Origin: an uncultured bacterium
GTDB taxonomy: Bacteria; Cyanobacteriota; Vampirovibrionia; Gastranaerophilales; Gastranaerophilaceae
DNA: 34,114 nt
Direction: 5' to 3'
Assembly (NCBI GenBank): GCA_903868125.1
Contig: CAIPUE010000012.1
Location: 1 to 34,114, forward strand
Part shown: one piece after another, positions 25,131 through 33,070 of the stretch
How positions within the stretch are numbered: position 1 is the first letter of the stretch
Layout: the number at the start of each line of letters is the position of its first letter
Position numbers and translations under genes: made by a program
The notes under the pieces: model-generated
Told to the model about the DNA's origin: nothing
The model's database searches: none
The model's input: only the letters and a program-made list of their open reading frames with translations

Positions 25131-25808
25131 ATGAAAATATCGGGAGAGAAACAACTAAATTTTTTAGCTAAGCTGGTTTATATCGCGTTTAGAATACAAG
25201 AGCCGTTTACAAGGATTAAAGAAGTAAACAATCCTGAAATCAAGCCTTGTATCTACGCAATGTGGCATGCTCATCAATGCTGTATCCATGGGATTCAGGA
25301 CAAAACAAATTTAAATGTCCTTATCAGCCGTTCTGTTGATGGCGAAATCATTGCAAGAACTGTTGTAAAATGGGGATTTAAGGTCGTTAGGGGCTCAAAA
25401 GGCAAAAAAGGCAGCGTGGAAGCGACAATGCAGCTTATAGACAGGCTAAAACAAGACGAATGCGTTGCGATGATGGTGGATGGACCTTCGGGCCCAGCTT
25501 ATCAGGCGAAAAACGGCGTCGTAAAAATCGCCAAAATGTCAGGCGCGCCGATTGTTCCGCTATATTGGTATTCAGAAGACCCTAGTTTCTTAAAACTTCC
25601 GTCTTGGGATAGTTTCAGATATCCTTTTTTCTACACAAGGTTGTTAAACCTATATGGGGAGCCTATTTATGTAAATCCTGATAATACGGATGAGCAAGAT
25701 GAAGCTATTAGAATTCAATTACAAAACTCTTTAAACGAGCTTGAAAAAAAAGCTCCCGAAATTTATAAGGAAGTGCATAAGTTCAGACTATGGAAGAAAA
25801 AAGTTTAA
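25131..25808 (+). CDS. Lysophospholipid acyltransferase family protein (DUF374-like)
   Basis: A 225-residue protein of the DUF374 branch of the acyltransferase superfamily, thought to add acyl chains to lipid A-like or glycerolipid acceptors at the inner membrane. The short version of the acyltransferase site is seen as MWHAHQCC near residue 44, followed by SRSVDGEIIARTVVKWGF and RGSKGKKGSVEA (about 87-98), then VDGPSGPAYQAKNGVVKIAKMSG (about 121-143), all hallmarks of DUF374. No clear transmembrane helix is present. Exact substrate is unknown. The 3' end overlaps the amidase gene by 19 bases, starting a three-gene operon with it and the PBP4 gene. Confidence 0.82.
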   Translation: MKISGEKQLNFLAKLVYIAFRIQEPFTRIKEVNNPEIKPCIYAMWHAHQCCIHGIQDKTNLNVLISRSVDGEIIARTVVKWGFKVVRGSKGKKGSVEATMQLIDRLKQDECVAMMVDGPSGPAYQAKNGVVKIAKMSGAPIVPLYWYSEDPSFLKLPSWDSFRYPFFYTRLLNLYGEPIYVNPDNTDEQDEAIRIQLQNSLNELEKKAPEIYKEVHKFRLWKKKV

Positions 25809-26626
25809 AAATATTATCAATACAAATGGCTTCTGTTCTTGGGGATAAAGAGGCGAATTTCCACAAAGTTATGGATTTAATCCATAAGAATATAAAAAAA
25901 GGCACGGATATTATAATTCTGCCTGAAGTTTGGAATGTTGGCTGGAAACCCAACATATTCAACGACTGTGCAGAAGATATAGAAGAAAGCGAAACAATCG
26001 AATTTCTCTCGGAAATAGCAATCGCTTTTGACGCAAACGTAATCGGCGGAAGCTTAATTATTGGCAAACGGCAAACGGTGAACGGTAAACGGAAGCTTTT
26101 CAACACTTGTGTTGTGATTGATAGAGACGGAGAACTAGTTGCGACTTACGATAAGATGCATTTGTTTTCTTATTACGGTTGTGATGAGGGAAAATTCGTT
26201 GAGGCGGGGCAAAACCCAGTGATGATAGAATTGGATGGGGTAAAAATCGGATTAACTCTTTGTTATGACATAAGATTCCCTGAAATTTATCGTGCATATA
26301 GAAAAGCGGGTGCCGATTTGCTTATTAATATGGCGGCGTGGCCAATGAAAAGGGCGGGGCATTGGGAAGCATTGAGCAAAGCTCGAGCGATTGAGAATCA
26401 GACTTTTATGGTTGCATTGACCCAATCAGGTCTGATAGAGGCTGAAGAATATAATTTGGGTCATTCTAGGATGATTGATTATAACGGAGAAGTAATTTCT
26501 GAGATAAAAAGCGGCGAGGGGGCTATGTTTGCAGAGATTAAATTTGAAGAAATGTACGAATTCAGGAAAAAATGCTCAGTTCTTCTTGATATTCATGATG
26601 CTTATGAGGTACAATTGAAAACATGA
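25790..26626 (+). CDS. Carbon-nitrogen hydrolase (nitrilase superfamily, omega-amidase-like)
   Basis: A cytosolic amidase of the Nit2/YafV group, many of which deaminate alpha-ketoglutaramate or other omega-amides. The Glu-Lys-Cys triad is visible: E in LPEVWNVGW (about 45), K in YDKMHLFSYYG, and C in LTLCYDIRFPEIYR (about 159). Length 278 aa is close to the family's usual 255-275. About seven extra residues between GGS and LFNTCVVID (about 86-103) are encoded by four tandem heptamers of the GGYRAAC repeat. It overlaps the acyltransferase by 19 bases and the PBP4 gene by 4 (ATGA), indicating translational coupling. The start has no strong ribosome site. Substrate not determined. Confidence 0.85.
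   Translation: MEEKSLKILSIQMASVLGDKEANFHKVMDLIHKNIKKGTDIIILPEVWNVGWKPNIFNDCAEDIEESETIEFLSEIAIAFDANVIGGSLIIGKRQTVNGKRKLFNTCVVIDRDGELVATYDKMHLFSYYGCDEGKFVEAGQNPVMIELDGVKIGLTLCYDIRFPEIYRAYRKAGADLLINMAAWPMKRAGHWEALSKARAIENQTFMVALTQSGLIEAEEYNLGHSRMIDYNGEVISEIKSGEGAMFAEIKFEEMYEFRKKCSVLLDIHDAYEVQLKT
26063..26090 (+). repeat. Four heptamers inside the amidase gene
   Basis: GGCAAAC, GGCAAAC, GGTGAAC, GGTAAAC in tandem, translated in the protein as GKRQTVNGK. The 9-base sequence CGGAAGCTT occurs on both sides (26047-26055 and 26090-26098). Three extra units equal seven codons, so the frame is kept. Confidence 0.85.
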
Positions 26627-27990
26627 AAAGAGTGTTAAAATTATTAATCGTATTTGTTATATTTGTAGGATTTATGGGAGTTGCAAGCGCAAGACCTTTT
26701 GAAAATCCTATTGCAGCTGCGATTAAAAAAGCAGATATTTCCAACAGTGCCTTGATTTCTGTGTCATTCAAAGAAATTTCAACAGGAAAAAAAGCTTTTG
26801 AATTAAATCCAACTGCTCCTATGACGCCCGCATCCATTCAAAAAATTGTAACTTTACTACCATCGTTAGATACGTTGGGAAAAGATTATGAGTTTAAAAC
26901 GCAACTTTATAAAAATGGCGAAAATAATTTATATATAAAACTGGGTGCTGACCCTTATTTTACGACAAGGGATTTAAAAGACCTAATAAAAAATCTTAGC
27001 AATTACAAAATATATACGACAAAAGCCATATACATTGACGATTCAATCCTTGACAGCAATGAATGGGGCGAGGGATGGCAATGGGATGATGACCTGAATC
27101 CATCAACCCCCAAATTCGGCTCTTATAATATGGATAAAAACCTTATTACTGTAAACATTTGTCCTGCCGTAATCGGTGCACCTGCGGAGATTACGACCAC
27201 TGTATTTTATCCAACGGCGTTTATTAATAATATTATTACCGCAGAAAAAACTGATGTGAAGTTAGAACGAAAAAACTATATTTCACCTGATGTAATCAAT
27301 GCTGACGGAACAGTATCTTACGAACTAAATATAGATATTCCGATAAATTATCCGAGACGATATTTTATTCTCCGATTAGAAGATATTTTAAGAAAACAGA
27401 AAGTCGCGTATTACGGGGATTTTAATAGACTAAAACTACCTAAAAATACCTATATGATAGCAGAAACTAAACATCCACTGTCGTTGGCAATGGACGATAT
27501 TCTTAAAAAGAGTAACAACATGGTGGCAGAAACCGTTTTTAAACTTGCGGGCGGCAAATACACAAACGAAACTGGTTCGGCATCGGCATCAACTGAAATG
27601 TTGAATGATTATTACAAAAAACAGGGAATTAATACGGATAACATAAGAATAGTTGACGGAAGCGGGGTTTCGAAAAACAATCTTATTAGCTCCGATTTTA
27701 TGACAGAAGTGCTTTTAAAAGCCTCTCAAGAAAAGAATTTTGATGATTTTAAAATTCATATGGCAACTCCCGGAGAAGGAACTTTAACTGACAGAATGTT
27801 GTATTTTAAGGATAAAATAAGAGCAAAAACAGGAACTTTGTCCAATATAAGTTCTATTGCGGGATATTTAACCACAAAAAGCGGAAAAAGTTACGCATTT
27901 TGTATAATGGTAAACGATTCAAAATCAAAATCAGCGGATAAAAAATCCTTTGAAGAATACGTGCTTAGAGAAGCGTTTGATTCTTTGTAA
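26623..27990 (+). CDS. dacB: D-alanyl-D-alanine carboxypeptidase/endopeptidase, PBP4 type (S13)
   Basis: An exported peptidoglycan hydrolase of family S13 that trims or cleaves D-Ala cross-links in the periplasm. Residues 1-23 form a signal peptide (MKRVLKLLIVFVIFVGFMGV, then ASA and cleavage). Active-site motifs are SIQK (S71, K74), SNN in KKSNNMVAET near residue 292, and KTG in RAKTGTLS near residue 406. The long insert between the first two motifs is typical of PBP4. Length 455 aa fits. It overlaps the amidase gene by ATGA and ends 8 bases before the opposing transpeptidase gene. With the LysM enzymes on the other strand it makes a cell-wall remodelling block. Confidence 0.9.
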   Translation: MKRVLKLLIVFVIFVGFMGVASARPFENPIAAAIKKADISNSALISVSFKEISTGKKAFELNPTAPMTPASIQKIVTLLPSLDTLGKDYEFKTQLYKNGENNLYIKLGADPYFTTRDLKDLIKNLSNYKIYTTKAIYIDDSILDSNEWGEGWQWDDDLNPSTPKFGSYNMDKNLITVNICPAVIGAPAEITTTVFYPTAFINNIITAEKTDVKLERKNYISPDVINADGTVSYELNIDIPINYPRRYFILRLEDILRKQKVAYYGDFNRLKLPKNTYMIAETKHPLSLAMDDILKKSNNMVAETVFKLAGGKYTNETGSASASTEMLNDYYKKQGINTDNIRIVDGSGVSKNNLISSDFMTEVLLKASQEKNFDDFKIHMATPGEGTLTDRMLYFKDKIRAKTGTLSNISSIAGYLTTKSGKSYAFCIMVNDSKSKSADKKSFEEYVLREAFDSL

Positions 27991-27998
27991 ATATAGAC

Positions 27999-28967
27999 TT
28001 ATGAAATTTTTGCAGGAGTCAATTCCCACAAGCTAGAATAGCTTTTAACGCTTTTATGATAAGTGTTTGAACTAGGAGTTGCCTTTTTACTTAATATTTT
28101 ATTTCTTTGATTATTCCAAAGATATAACAACACATCAGTATCACTCATATCAGGCATTTTATTTTTCAAAGCTGGGAGTTCATTTTTGGAGAGACTATTA
28201 AGTAGGGTCATGGTTGCTATAGCTGATTTGTCAGGGATTGATAAGTTATCTGCATTGATACTATATTTAGCTAAAAGTGCGTTGACTTGGGGATCTTTAT
28301 TATTACTATTTAATTTAATTTGGGTTAAACCTCTAGAATTTGAGGGCTTTTCTCCTTTTATAAGTTTAATGGCAGAAACAAGCAAATTACAATTTTCTTT
28401 AATCTTATATTTAATTCCTGCACCATATTCAGTTTCTTGTCCTGCAATTCCGAGTGATAAACGCGCTAGTTCGTCATAAGTTTTATTATCTATTTGTAAA
28501 TCTTTCATTAGTTTAGCTTTATTTGAAACAAGGCTATTTGCAAATTGAACTCCTTCTCTAGTCATATTTTTATTGTTAGTTTTTATCTTAAGGGGAGTTG
28601 GTTCAAAAGCCTGCCTTTGTTTTTTAAAGTCAGCCGGAAGAATTAAAATATATTCTCCTGATTGAACATGATTTGCCAAATTATTTATACTGTCATTACT
28701 ATGCCTTATGCATCCGCCTGACACATTTCGACTTAAAGACCCTGACATATTTGTGCCATGAAAAAACTCTCCGGTGGTAGTTTTTTGACCAGTTTGTGCG
28801 TTAACCATTACATTTGTAATCACTTTAGATCCGTAAGCTTCTGGATTGGCCTTCCGTCTTGTTCCGTTAGCACCGCTGTATGGATATTCTTCTATTCCTG
28901 TAATTTGTCTTATGCCTGCATTAGTGGGCGATTCTTCTTTGCCAACTGCATTTTTAAACGATTTCAA
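27999..28967 (-). CDS. C-terminal part of a nonsense-split LysM / L,D-transpeptidase
   Basis: This holds a YkuD domain with H70, the HGT motif and SGGCIRH (nucleophile C86, R88), the L,D-transpeptidase signature, followed by a lysozyme-like region (about 150-300) with GIAGQETEYGAG and SRGLTQIKL, resembling the catalytic-glutamate and substrate-cleft motifs of lytic transglycosylases. A TTG at 28967 is the only plausible start, without a good ribosome site. The reading frame upstream continues in frame for six codons to a TAA and then into the LysM part at 28986-29480, and the beginning of the YkuD fold (DNHLTYL, then DKDGKFLKSF) straddles the stop. One TAT/TAC to TAA change would explain this. 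It is thus a probable pseudogene fragment, unless reinitiation or readthrough occurs. Confidence 0.7.
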   Translation of the reverse strand: MKSFKNAVGKEESPTNAGIRQITGIEEYPYSGANGTRRKANPEAYGSKVITNVMVNAQTGQKTTTGEFFHGTNMSGSLSRNVSGGCIRHSNDSINNLANHVQSGEYILILPADFKKQRQAFEPTPLKIKTNNKNMTREGVQFANSLVSNKAKLMKDLQIDNKTYDELARLSLGIAGQETEYGAGIKYKIKENCNLLVSAIKLIKGEKPSNSRGLTQIKLNSNNKDPQVNALLAKYSINADNLSIPDKSAIATMTLLNSLSKNELPALKNKMPDMSDTDVLLYLWNNQRNKILSKKATPSSNTYHKSVKSYSSLWELTPAKIS

Positions 28968-28985
28968 AAATTTACCGTCTTTATC

Positions 28986-29480
28986 TTACAAATACGTTAA
29001 ATGATTATCTTGTGATACGACAGCTTTCGCTAATTTAGAAGTATTTTTTATTGTAATGATAGGTTGTGGGGCATTATTTTTAGTATTATAATCCCGAACT
29101 TCTTGTGAAAGTAGACGCAAATTAGCAACTTTTGGCTCCGTTGCTAATCCTCCAAAAGATGTTTTAACTAGCTTGGAAGGTTGGGGCAATACTTGTTTGA
29201 GATTATTGGTAGATATTGTCATGTTATCAGTGGGCGCTTCTTCGATTGCTTGAATGGAATCACTTTTGGTCTTTATTGAATTCCCAAGATTAGAAAATTT
29301 GGCACTGTTAAATTTTGAAACTGAATCATAACCATTTATTTGGGCTAATCTGTCCATTTCTTTTACAATATCAGCATTCGTGGGTTTTTGCCCATCCAGT
29401 GATAAATTTCTTTTAGCAACTTTCCATGCACAATCGCCAATTTGAATCTTGTAGGAAAGATTAATAGTCTCTTTAGGCAT
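28986..29480 (-). CDS. N-terminal part of a nonsense-split LysM / L,D-transpeptidase
   Basis: A 164-residue product with an N-terminal LysM-like domain (about 9-60: YKIQIGDCAWKVAKR, then GYDSVS and NLG) that should bind peptidoglycan, then a polar, asparagine/serine-rich linker, then the first strand of the YkuD domain (about 150-164). The TAA after LTYL cuts the domain; the rest of the enzyme follows in the same frame (27999-28967). The full-length form would be about 493 residues. AGAGGAT precedes the ATG. No signal peptide is visible, which is odd for a wall enzyme and is shared by the next gene upstream. Confidence 0.7.
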   Translation of the reverse strand: MPKETINLSYKIQIGDCAWKVAKRNLSLDGQKPTNADIVKEMDRLAQINGYDSVSKFNSAKFSNLGNSIKTKSDSIQAIEEAPTDNMTISTNNLKQVLPQPSKLVKTSFGGLATEPKVANLRLLSQEVRDYNTKNNAPQPIITIKNTSKLAKAVVSQDNHLTYL

Positions 29481-29639
29481 TTTAAATATCCTCTTGTCTT
29501 TATACTCTTACTCATAGAATATAGCTTATATATATAAAGGGTATACACAATAAAAAATTGCCTTTTTTTAAAAAAACTTAACACTTGCCATCGTCAGAAA
29601 TTCAATGATGTGGCTCAAAAGATGCTCATAAAATTTATT

Positions 29640-30917
29640 TTATTTGAACGATTTTATTATTCCGCTTGCAAGCCCTTGAGCTATTTTACTTTGGTATGTA
29701 GGATTAAGAAGATTTTTTCTGTCTTTCGGATTAGACATATAACCAGTTTCTACAAGTGCAGAGGCAACATAAATATTATCCAAAACATTAGAATCTGTTA
29801 TTACTGCAAAATTATTTTCAATAACATTATTATTTTTTGCCTTACTTGAAGTTATTGTATGCGTAGTCGCTAATAATTCTCCTTGAAGTCTTTGAGCAAA
29901 TATTTTATTTTTGATTGCTAACTGTGTACTCCAATTTTTGTTATTTCTATATCTCGAATTAGTATTTAGGGTGTTTTCATCTTTGATTAAATCATTATAA
30001 TTTTTTAATTTATCCGCAGAAATTGTTCGAGGAAGTGTTTTTTTCCAACTTGCAAAATCTTTATTTGAAAAGAAGTAAGTTTCTACCCCATGGGTCGATG
30101 TCCCATTTTCCGAATTACAATGAATACTCAAGAATAAATTAGGTCTTATTGTGTCCTTAGCCCTTACTCTTTTATGCGTATCATTTTCACCGACCAAGCT
30201 GGGAATTTGATAACCTTGAGCAGCTAAATCTTTTTCGATATTTCGTTCGGTTCCAAGTCTTGTATAAACTACTTTATAGCCCTTATTTTTGAGAATTAGA
30301 CCTAATTTTTGGGCCAATTTAAGATTGATATCTTTTTCCGCAATTACTTTGCCTGATTCATGTGCAACCGCACCTGAATCATTTCCTCCATGTCCGGGAT
30401 CAAGCATTATAACCCCTTTATACGGCGTTCTAATATCTTTAGATGTACGACTTGCGACAGATATTTCATTTTTATGCGGTGGGGAAATTTGTGTGATATT
30501 TTTATCCAATTTAAGATGCTGCCCAACAAAAATTTTACTTGAATTTTTAATATGGTTATCAGACACAATTTTATTTACTTTTGCGGTAATGACTTTGATA
30601 TCGGTAATTTGATAACGTTTGCGGACAATATTAAATAAACTTTTGTCATTCTGCATTACCACATAAAGTTCTTTGTCGGAATTCGCCAATTGCTTAGTCG
30701 ATAAAGCACTGGATGTTACAGCTAAGTCATTATCCAACTTAAGAATTTGCCCTACAAAAATTGTACCTGACTTATTAAGGTGGTTATTAGCCTGAATTTG
30801 ATGCACTTTTTTATTAATAGCTTCTTCATCGCCAAGACGGTACTTTTTTCGAACAATCCCAAACAAATTCTCTTTTGGCATGACTGTATAAGATGTTATA
30901 TTGACTTTATCTGCCAT
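29640..30917 (-). CDS. LysM-domain N-acetylmuramoyl-L-alanine amidase (Amidase_3)
   Basis: A 425-residue zinc amidase that would cut the bond between muramic acid and the peptide stem. Two LysM-like repeats (about 9-62 and 83-137), each ending in FVGQ-x-LKLD, are followed by an Amidase_3 domain with DPGHGG (173-178, zinc ligand H176), E194 in AEKDINL, SIHCN near 266 and the catalytic VETGYMSN near 395. LysM units are longer than usual (about 53 residues). No signal peptide or transmembrane helix is present, so export by a non-Sec route, or release by lysis, must be considered. TAGGAG precedes the ATG. It lies 159 bases upstream of the transpeptidase gene on the same strand. Confidence 0.88.
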   Translation of the reverse strand: MADKVNITSYTVMPKENLFGIVRKKYRLGDEEAINKKVHQIQANNHLNKSGTIFVGQILKLDNDLAVTSSALSTKQLANSDKELYVVMQNDKSLFNIVRKRYQITDIKVITAKVNKIVSDNHIKNSSKIFVGQHLKLDKNITQISPPHKNEISVASRTSKDIRTPYKGVIMLDPGHGGNDSGAVAHESGKVIAEKDINLKLAQKLGLILKNKGYKVVYTRLGTERNIEKDLAAQGYQIPSLVGENDTHKRVRAKDTIRPNLFLSIHCNSENGTSTHGVETYFFSNKDFASWKKTLPRTISADKLKNYNDLIKDENTLNTNSRYRNNKNWSTQLAIKNKIFAQRLQGELLATTHTITSSKAKNNNVIENNFAVITDSNVLDNIYVASALVETGYMSNPKDRKNLLNPTYQSKIAQGLASGIIKSFK

Positions 30918-31133
30918 TTAATTCTCCTATCAAATATCCATAATTCCTCTATATCCCTATATAAGTAATAAAAAAAAATGGCAATAGAAATTGACAAGCC
31001 AAAACAGTCCAGCCATGCCAAGTCTGCTGGTATCAAATGGTTTCACCTATTTAAAACTTATATTTACAAAGATTCATAAACATGAAATCAAAGTCAAGTT
31101 TTGAATGAAACTCAGCATGAAAAGAAAGTCCGT

Positions 31134-31176
31134 AGGAACATTTCACGTGAACGAGCAAGAGAGGCTCGTAGTTCCT
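31134..31176. other. Two-part stem-loop between TPR and amidase genes
   Basis: AGGAAC (31134-31139) pairs with GTTCCT (31171-31176), enclosing the hairpin ACGAGC-AAGAGAG-GCTCGT (31151-31169) and a TCACGTGA palindrome (31143-31150). No T-run follows, so the terminator role for the TPR gene is only possible. The rest of the 284-base gap shows nothing I can name. Confidence 0.4.
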
Positions 31177-31201
31177 GCCATTCAATAAAAGTCCACATTA
31201 T

Positions 31202-32623
31202 TTAAATCATACTCAAAGCTTCATTGATTTCTGTCATCAATTGAACATCGTCCGTTTGTCTTGCTTTTGCAAGTGCTTTTTCAAATAAAGATTTTGCCTT
31301 TTTAGGGTTTTTGAAATCCTGCATAATTTCGGCAGCCCTTTTGTAATTTATTGCCACCTTATGCGGAGATTGAGCTTCTTCATATTCTTTAACCGCTGTA
31401 GAATAATATTTGAGAGCAGATTGAGGCTCATTAATTTTATTATACGCACTAGCAATATTGCTTGATACATAACCTTTTGCCTTGGCATTTTTAGTCTCAG
31501 ATGCAATTAATTCAGCTTCTAAAAGAAAATCAAATGCTTCTTTTCTGTATTCATCAGAATAAATATTTCCAATTCGTGTCAAAGAAGTTGATTGAGCAAT
31601 TAAATTCTCATTTTCTCCTGCGTAAGAGATGGAACTCATATAATGATTAATAGCCGGTTCGAACTGAGATATATCATCATAAATTTGCGCCATTGAATAA
31701 TGAGCCTTTGTCTTTACACTAATATCTTTTGTCGTACTTAATGATTTATTGTAGCTGGTCAAAGCTTGCGCAAGATAATCATTTTTATCATAAATTTTTC
31801 CTATTTCATAAAGAACTTTCGATTCTGTTTCATTATCAGAGACTTCAACAGCACGTTCTAGGGCTTCTTTAAACAATTCCATTGCCTTTTGGGAATTATT
31901 CGCATAAACATATTTTTTTGCCTGTATAAAAAGTGCTTTTAATTTATCGTCTGTAGGAATATTCAAAGATTTTTTAGATTGGTTATTTTCATCTTTGTCA
32001 TCATTTTCATTTTCTTCTTCGCTTGATGAATTTCCGTCATCATCTTTATTTTGATTCGGAAATTTTACAAGAAAGTGGGGATTTACTTCGTCATCGTTAA
32101 ATTTGTAATTTATTTGTTGCAAAAAGAGTGCATCAATCCAGTTTTCCACGACTTTTGAAGGACGGTTAAGGGTTTCTGTAATATAGTTATCAAGTAAAGA
32201 GGATGCATTTTTTAAGTTTGATTTTATTAATTTTGAATCGGGATTTTCTTTAAGAACTTGTTTCTCAATCAGGGATAAATAAGCATTTACATCTTCCGTT
32301 AATTCAGGGGATGCACCTATTGCTTTTGCAGTACTTCTGAAATCTTTTAAAATTTGGGCAATATTAATGGTTGCATTTTTAATATTTGCATCACGAGATG
32401 CAATTGCTGATTGTTGTGATGCCTTAGAATCTATTACTTGCTGTTGACTATTCTTATTGTTATTTGCCTCAGTCTGATGAGAGCTAACCAAGCTCTGAGA
32501 TTGGGGCTGGGAAGAGCGCGAAGATTGAGAAGATTCATTATCTTCTTTTTGCTTTGCAAACCCTCTGTTATTATTTACCAGATAGGGTCTTGGTCTTACC
32601 GGTGACATTGTATTGTACGCCAT
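31202..32623 (-). CDS. Tetratricopeptide-repeat protein with low-complexity N-terminus
   Basis: A 473-residue, probably soluble protein. Residues about 20-95 are serine/glutamine/asparagine-rich; 96-190 are helical; 200-235 are a very acidic stretch (D/E/N/S); from about 240 to the end run at least five TPR motifs (for example KAMELFKEALERAVEVSD, QALTSYNKSLSTTKDISV, SALKYYSTAVKEYEEAQS), ending KAKSLFEKALAKARQTDD. TPR arrays bind partner proteins; the partner is unknown. No signal peptide. GAGGGG lies six bases before the ATG, and a TATAAT at 32714-32709 on the same strand is a likely -10. Its position upstream of the wall enzymes suggests, but does not prove, a scaffold role. Confidence 0.75.
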   Translation of the reverse strand: MAYNTMSPVRPRPYLVNNNRGFAKQKEDNESSQSSRSSQPQSQSLVSSHQTEANNNKNSQQQVIDSKASQQSAIASRDANIKNATINIAQILKDFRSTAKAIGASPELTEDVNAYLSLIEKQVLKENPDSKLIKSNLKNASSLLDNYITETLNRPSKVVENWIDALFLQQINYKFNDDEVNPHFLVKFPNQNKDDDGNSSSEEENENDDKDENNQSKKSLNIPTDDKLKALFIQAKKYVYANNSQKAMELFKEALERAVEVSDNETESKVLYEIGKIYDKNDYLAQALTSYNKSLSTTKDISVKTKAHYSMAQIYDDISQFEPAINHYMSSISYAGENENLIAQSTSLTRIGNIYSDEYRKEAFDFLLEAELIASETKNAKAKGYVSSNIASAYNKINEPQSALKYYSTAVKEYEEAQSPHKVAINYKRAAEIMQDFKNPKKAKSLFEKALAKARQTDDVQLMTEINEALSMI

Positions 32624-32796
32624 TTTTTCCCCTCTTGAATTAACCTTCTCAGTTTAAGTATCGGTAAAATCTGTCATAGCCATCAATATTTCAGCTAAAA
32701 ATCATCTGATTATACGAGCCATGGCGTTTGCAAGTTCTACAACTTCTTTTTAATGTTTTTTTTTCAAAAGTCATTTCTTTTAGTTGAGCAGAACGG

Positions 32797-33004
32797 CAGG
32801 AAGTAAAAAGGGAAAAGTAAAAAGAGGTACGGAGGAGAAGAGGTATAGATGTATGGCTTTTTGGTAAACGGTAAACAGTAAACGGGTTTGCAGTTTTCGC
32901 TTACTTTTCCTTTCCTTTCGGGGCTTATTGACGGTGGGATAGCAATCCCACCCTACTTTGACGACCTCGGGCTTGTTGCCGCCGTTTACCGTTTACCGTT
33001 TACT
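32797..33004. repeat. Composite repeat: A/G block, inverted heptamer arrays and a palindrome
   Basis: In order: AAGTAAAAAGGGAAAAG block (from 32800), a segment with AGATGTATGG, three heptamers (32863-32883), palindrome GGTGGGAT-AGCA-ATCCCACC (32933-32952) followed by CTAC, and three heptamers in inverted orientation (32984-33004). The two heptamer arrays form arms of about 20 bp around 100 bp, a MITE-like build. It fills most of the 447-base gap between the TPR and GT9 genes; 32624-32796 holds only the TPR leader. Confidence 0.65.
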
Positions 33005-33023
33005 TCGTTTCAACTTTTCAACC

Positions 33024-33050
33024 AAGATAATTTTATGATAAAATTATCTT
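33024..33050 (+). promoter_or_regulatory. Perfect 12-bp palindrome over the GT9 gene -10 box
   Basis: AAGATAATTTTA and TAAAATTATCTT are perfect complements around TGA. The right arm includes the extended -10 TGATAAAAT (33036-33044), so a dimeric repressor bound here would block the promoter. Without a T-run outside the gene it is not a good terminator. A TAAAATTATCTT is also present at 25119-25130 at the acyltransferase promoter. Confidence 0.5.
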
Positions 33051-33070
33051 GTGCAGACTAGGAGAGAGCT

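Noticed and set aside
26047-26098. CGGAAGCTT pair as a strict 9-bp target-site duplication
   Set aside because: Removing one copy and the 34 bases between would delete 43 bases and shift the reading frame, so a simple insertion with this duplication does not work.
28986-28988. TAA reassigned to an amino acid
   Set aside because: Many other genes in the window end at TAA with proteins of normal length (for example ispF, gap, clpB, dacB), so a single nonsense change is the simpler reading.
31650-31670. GGTTCGAAC as a tRNA T-loop
   Set aside because: It lies in the TPR coding sequence and no acceptor or anticodon stems can be built around it.
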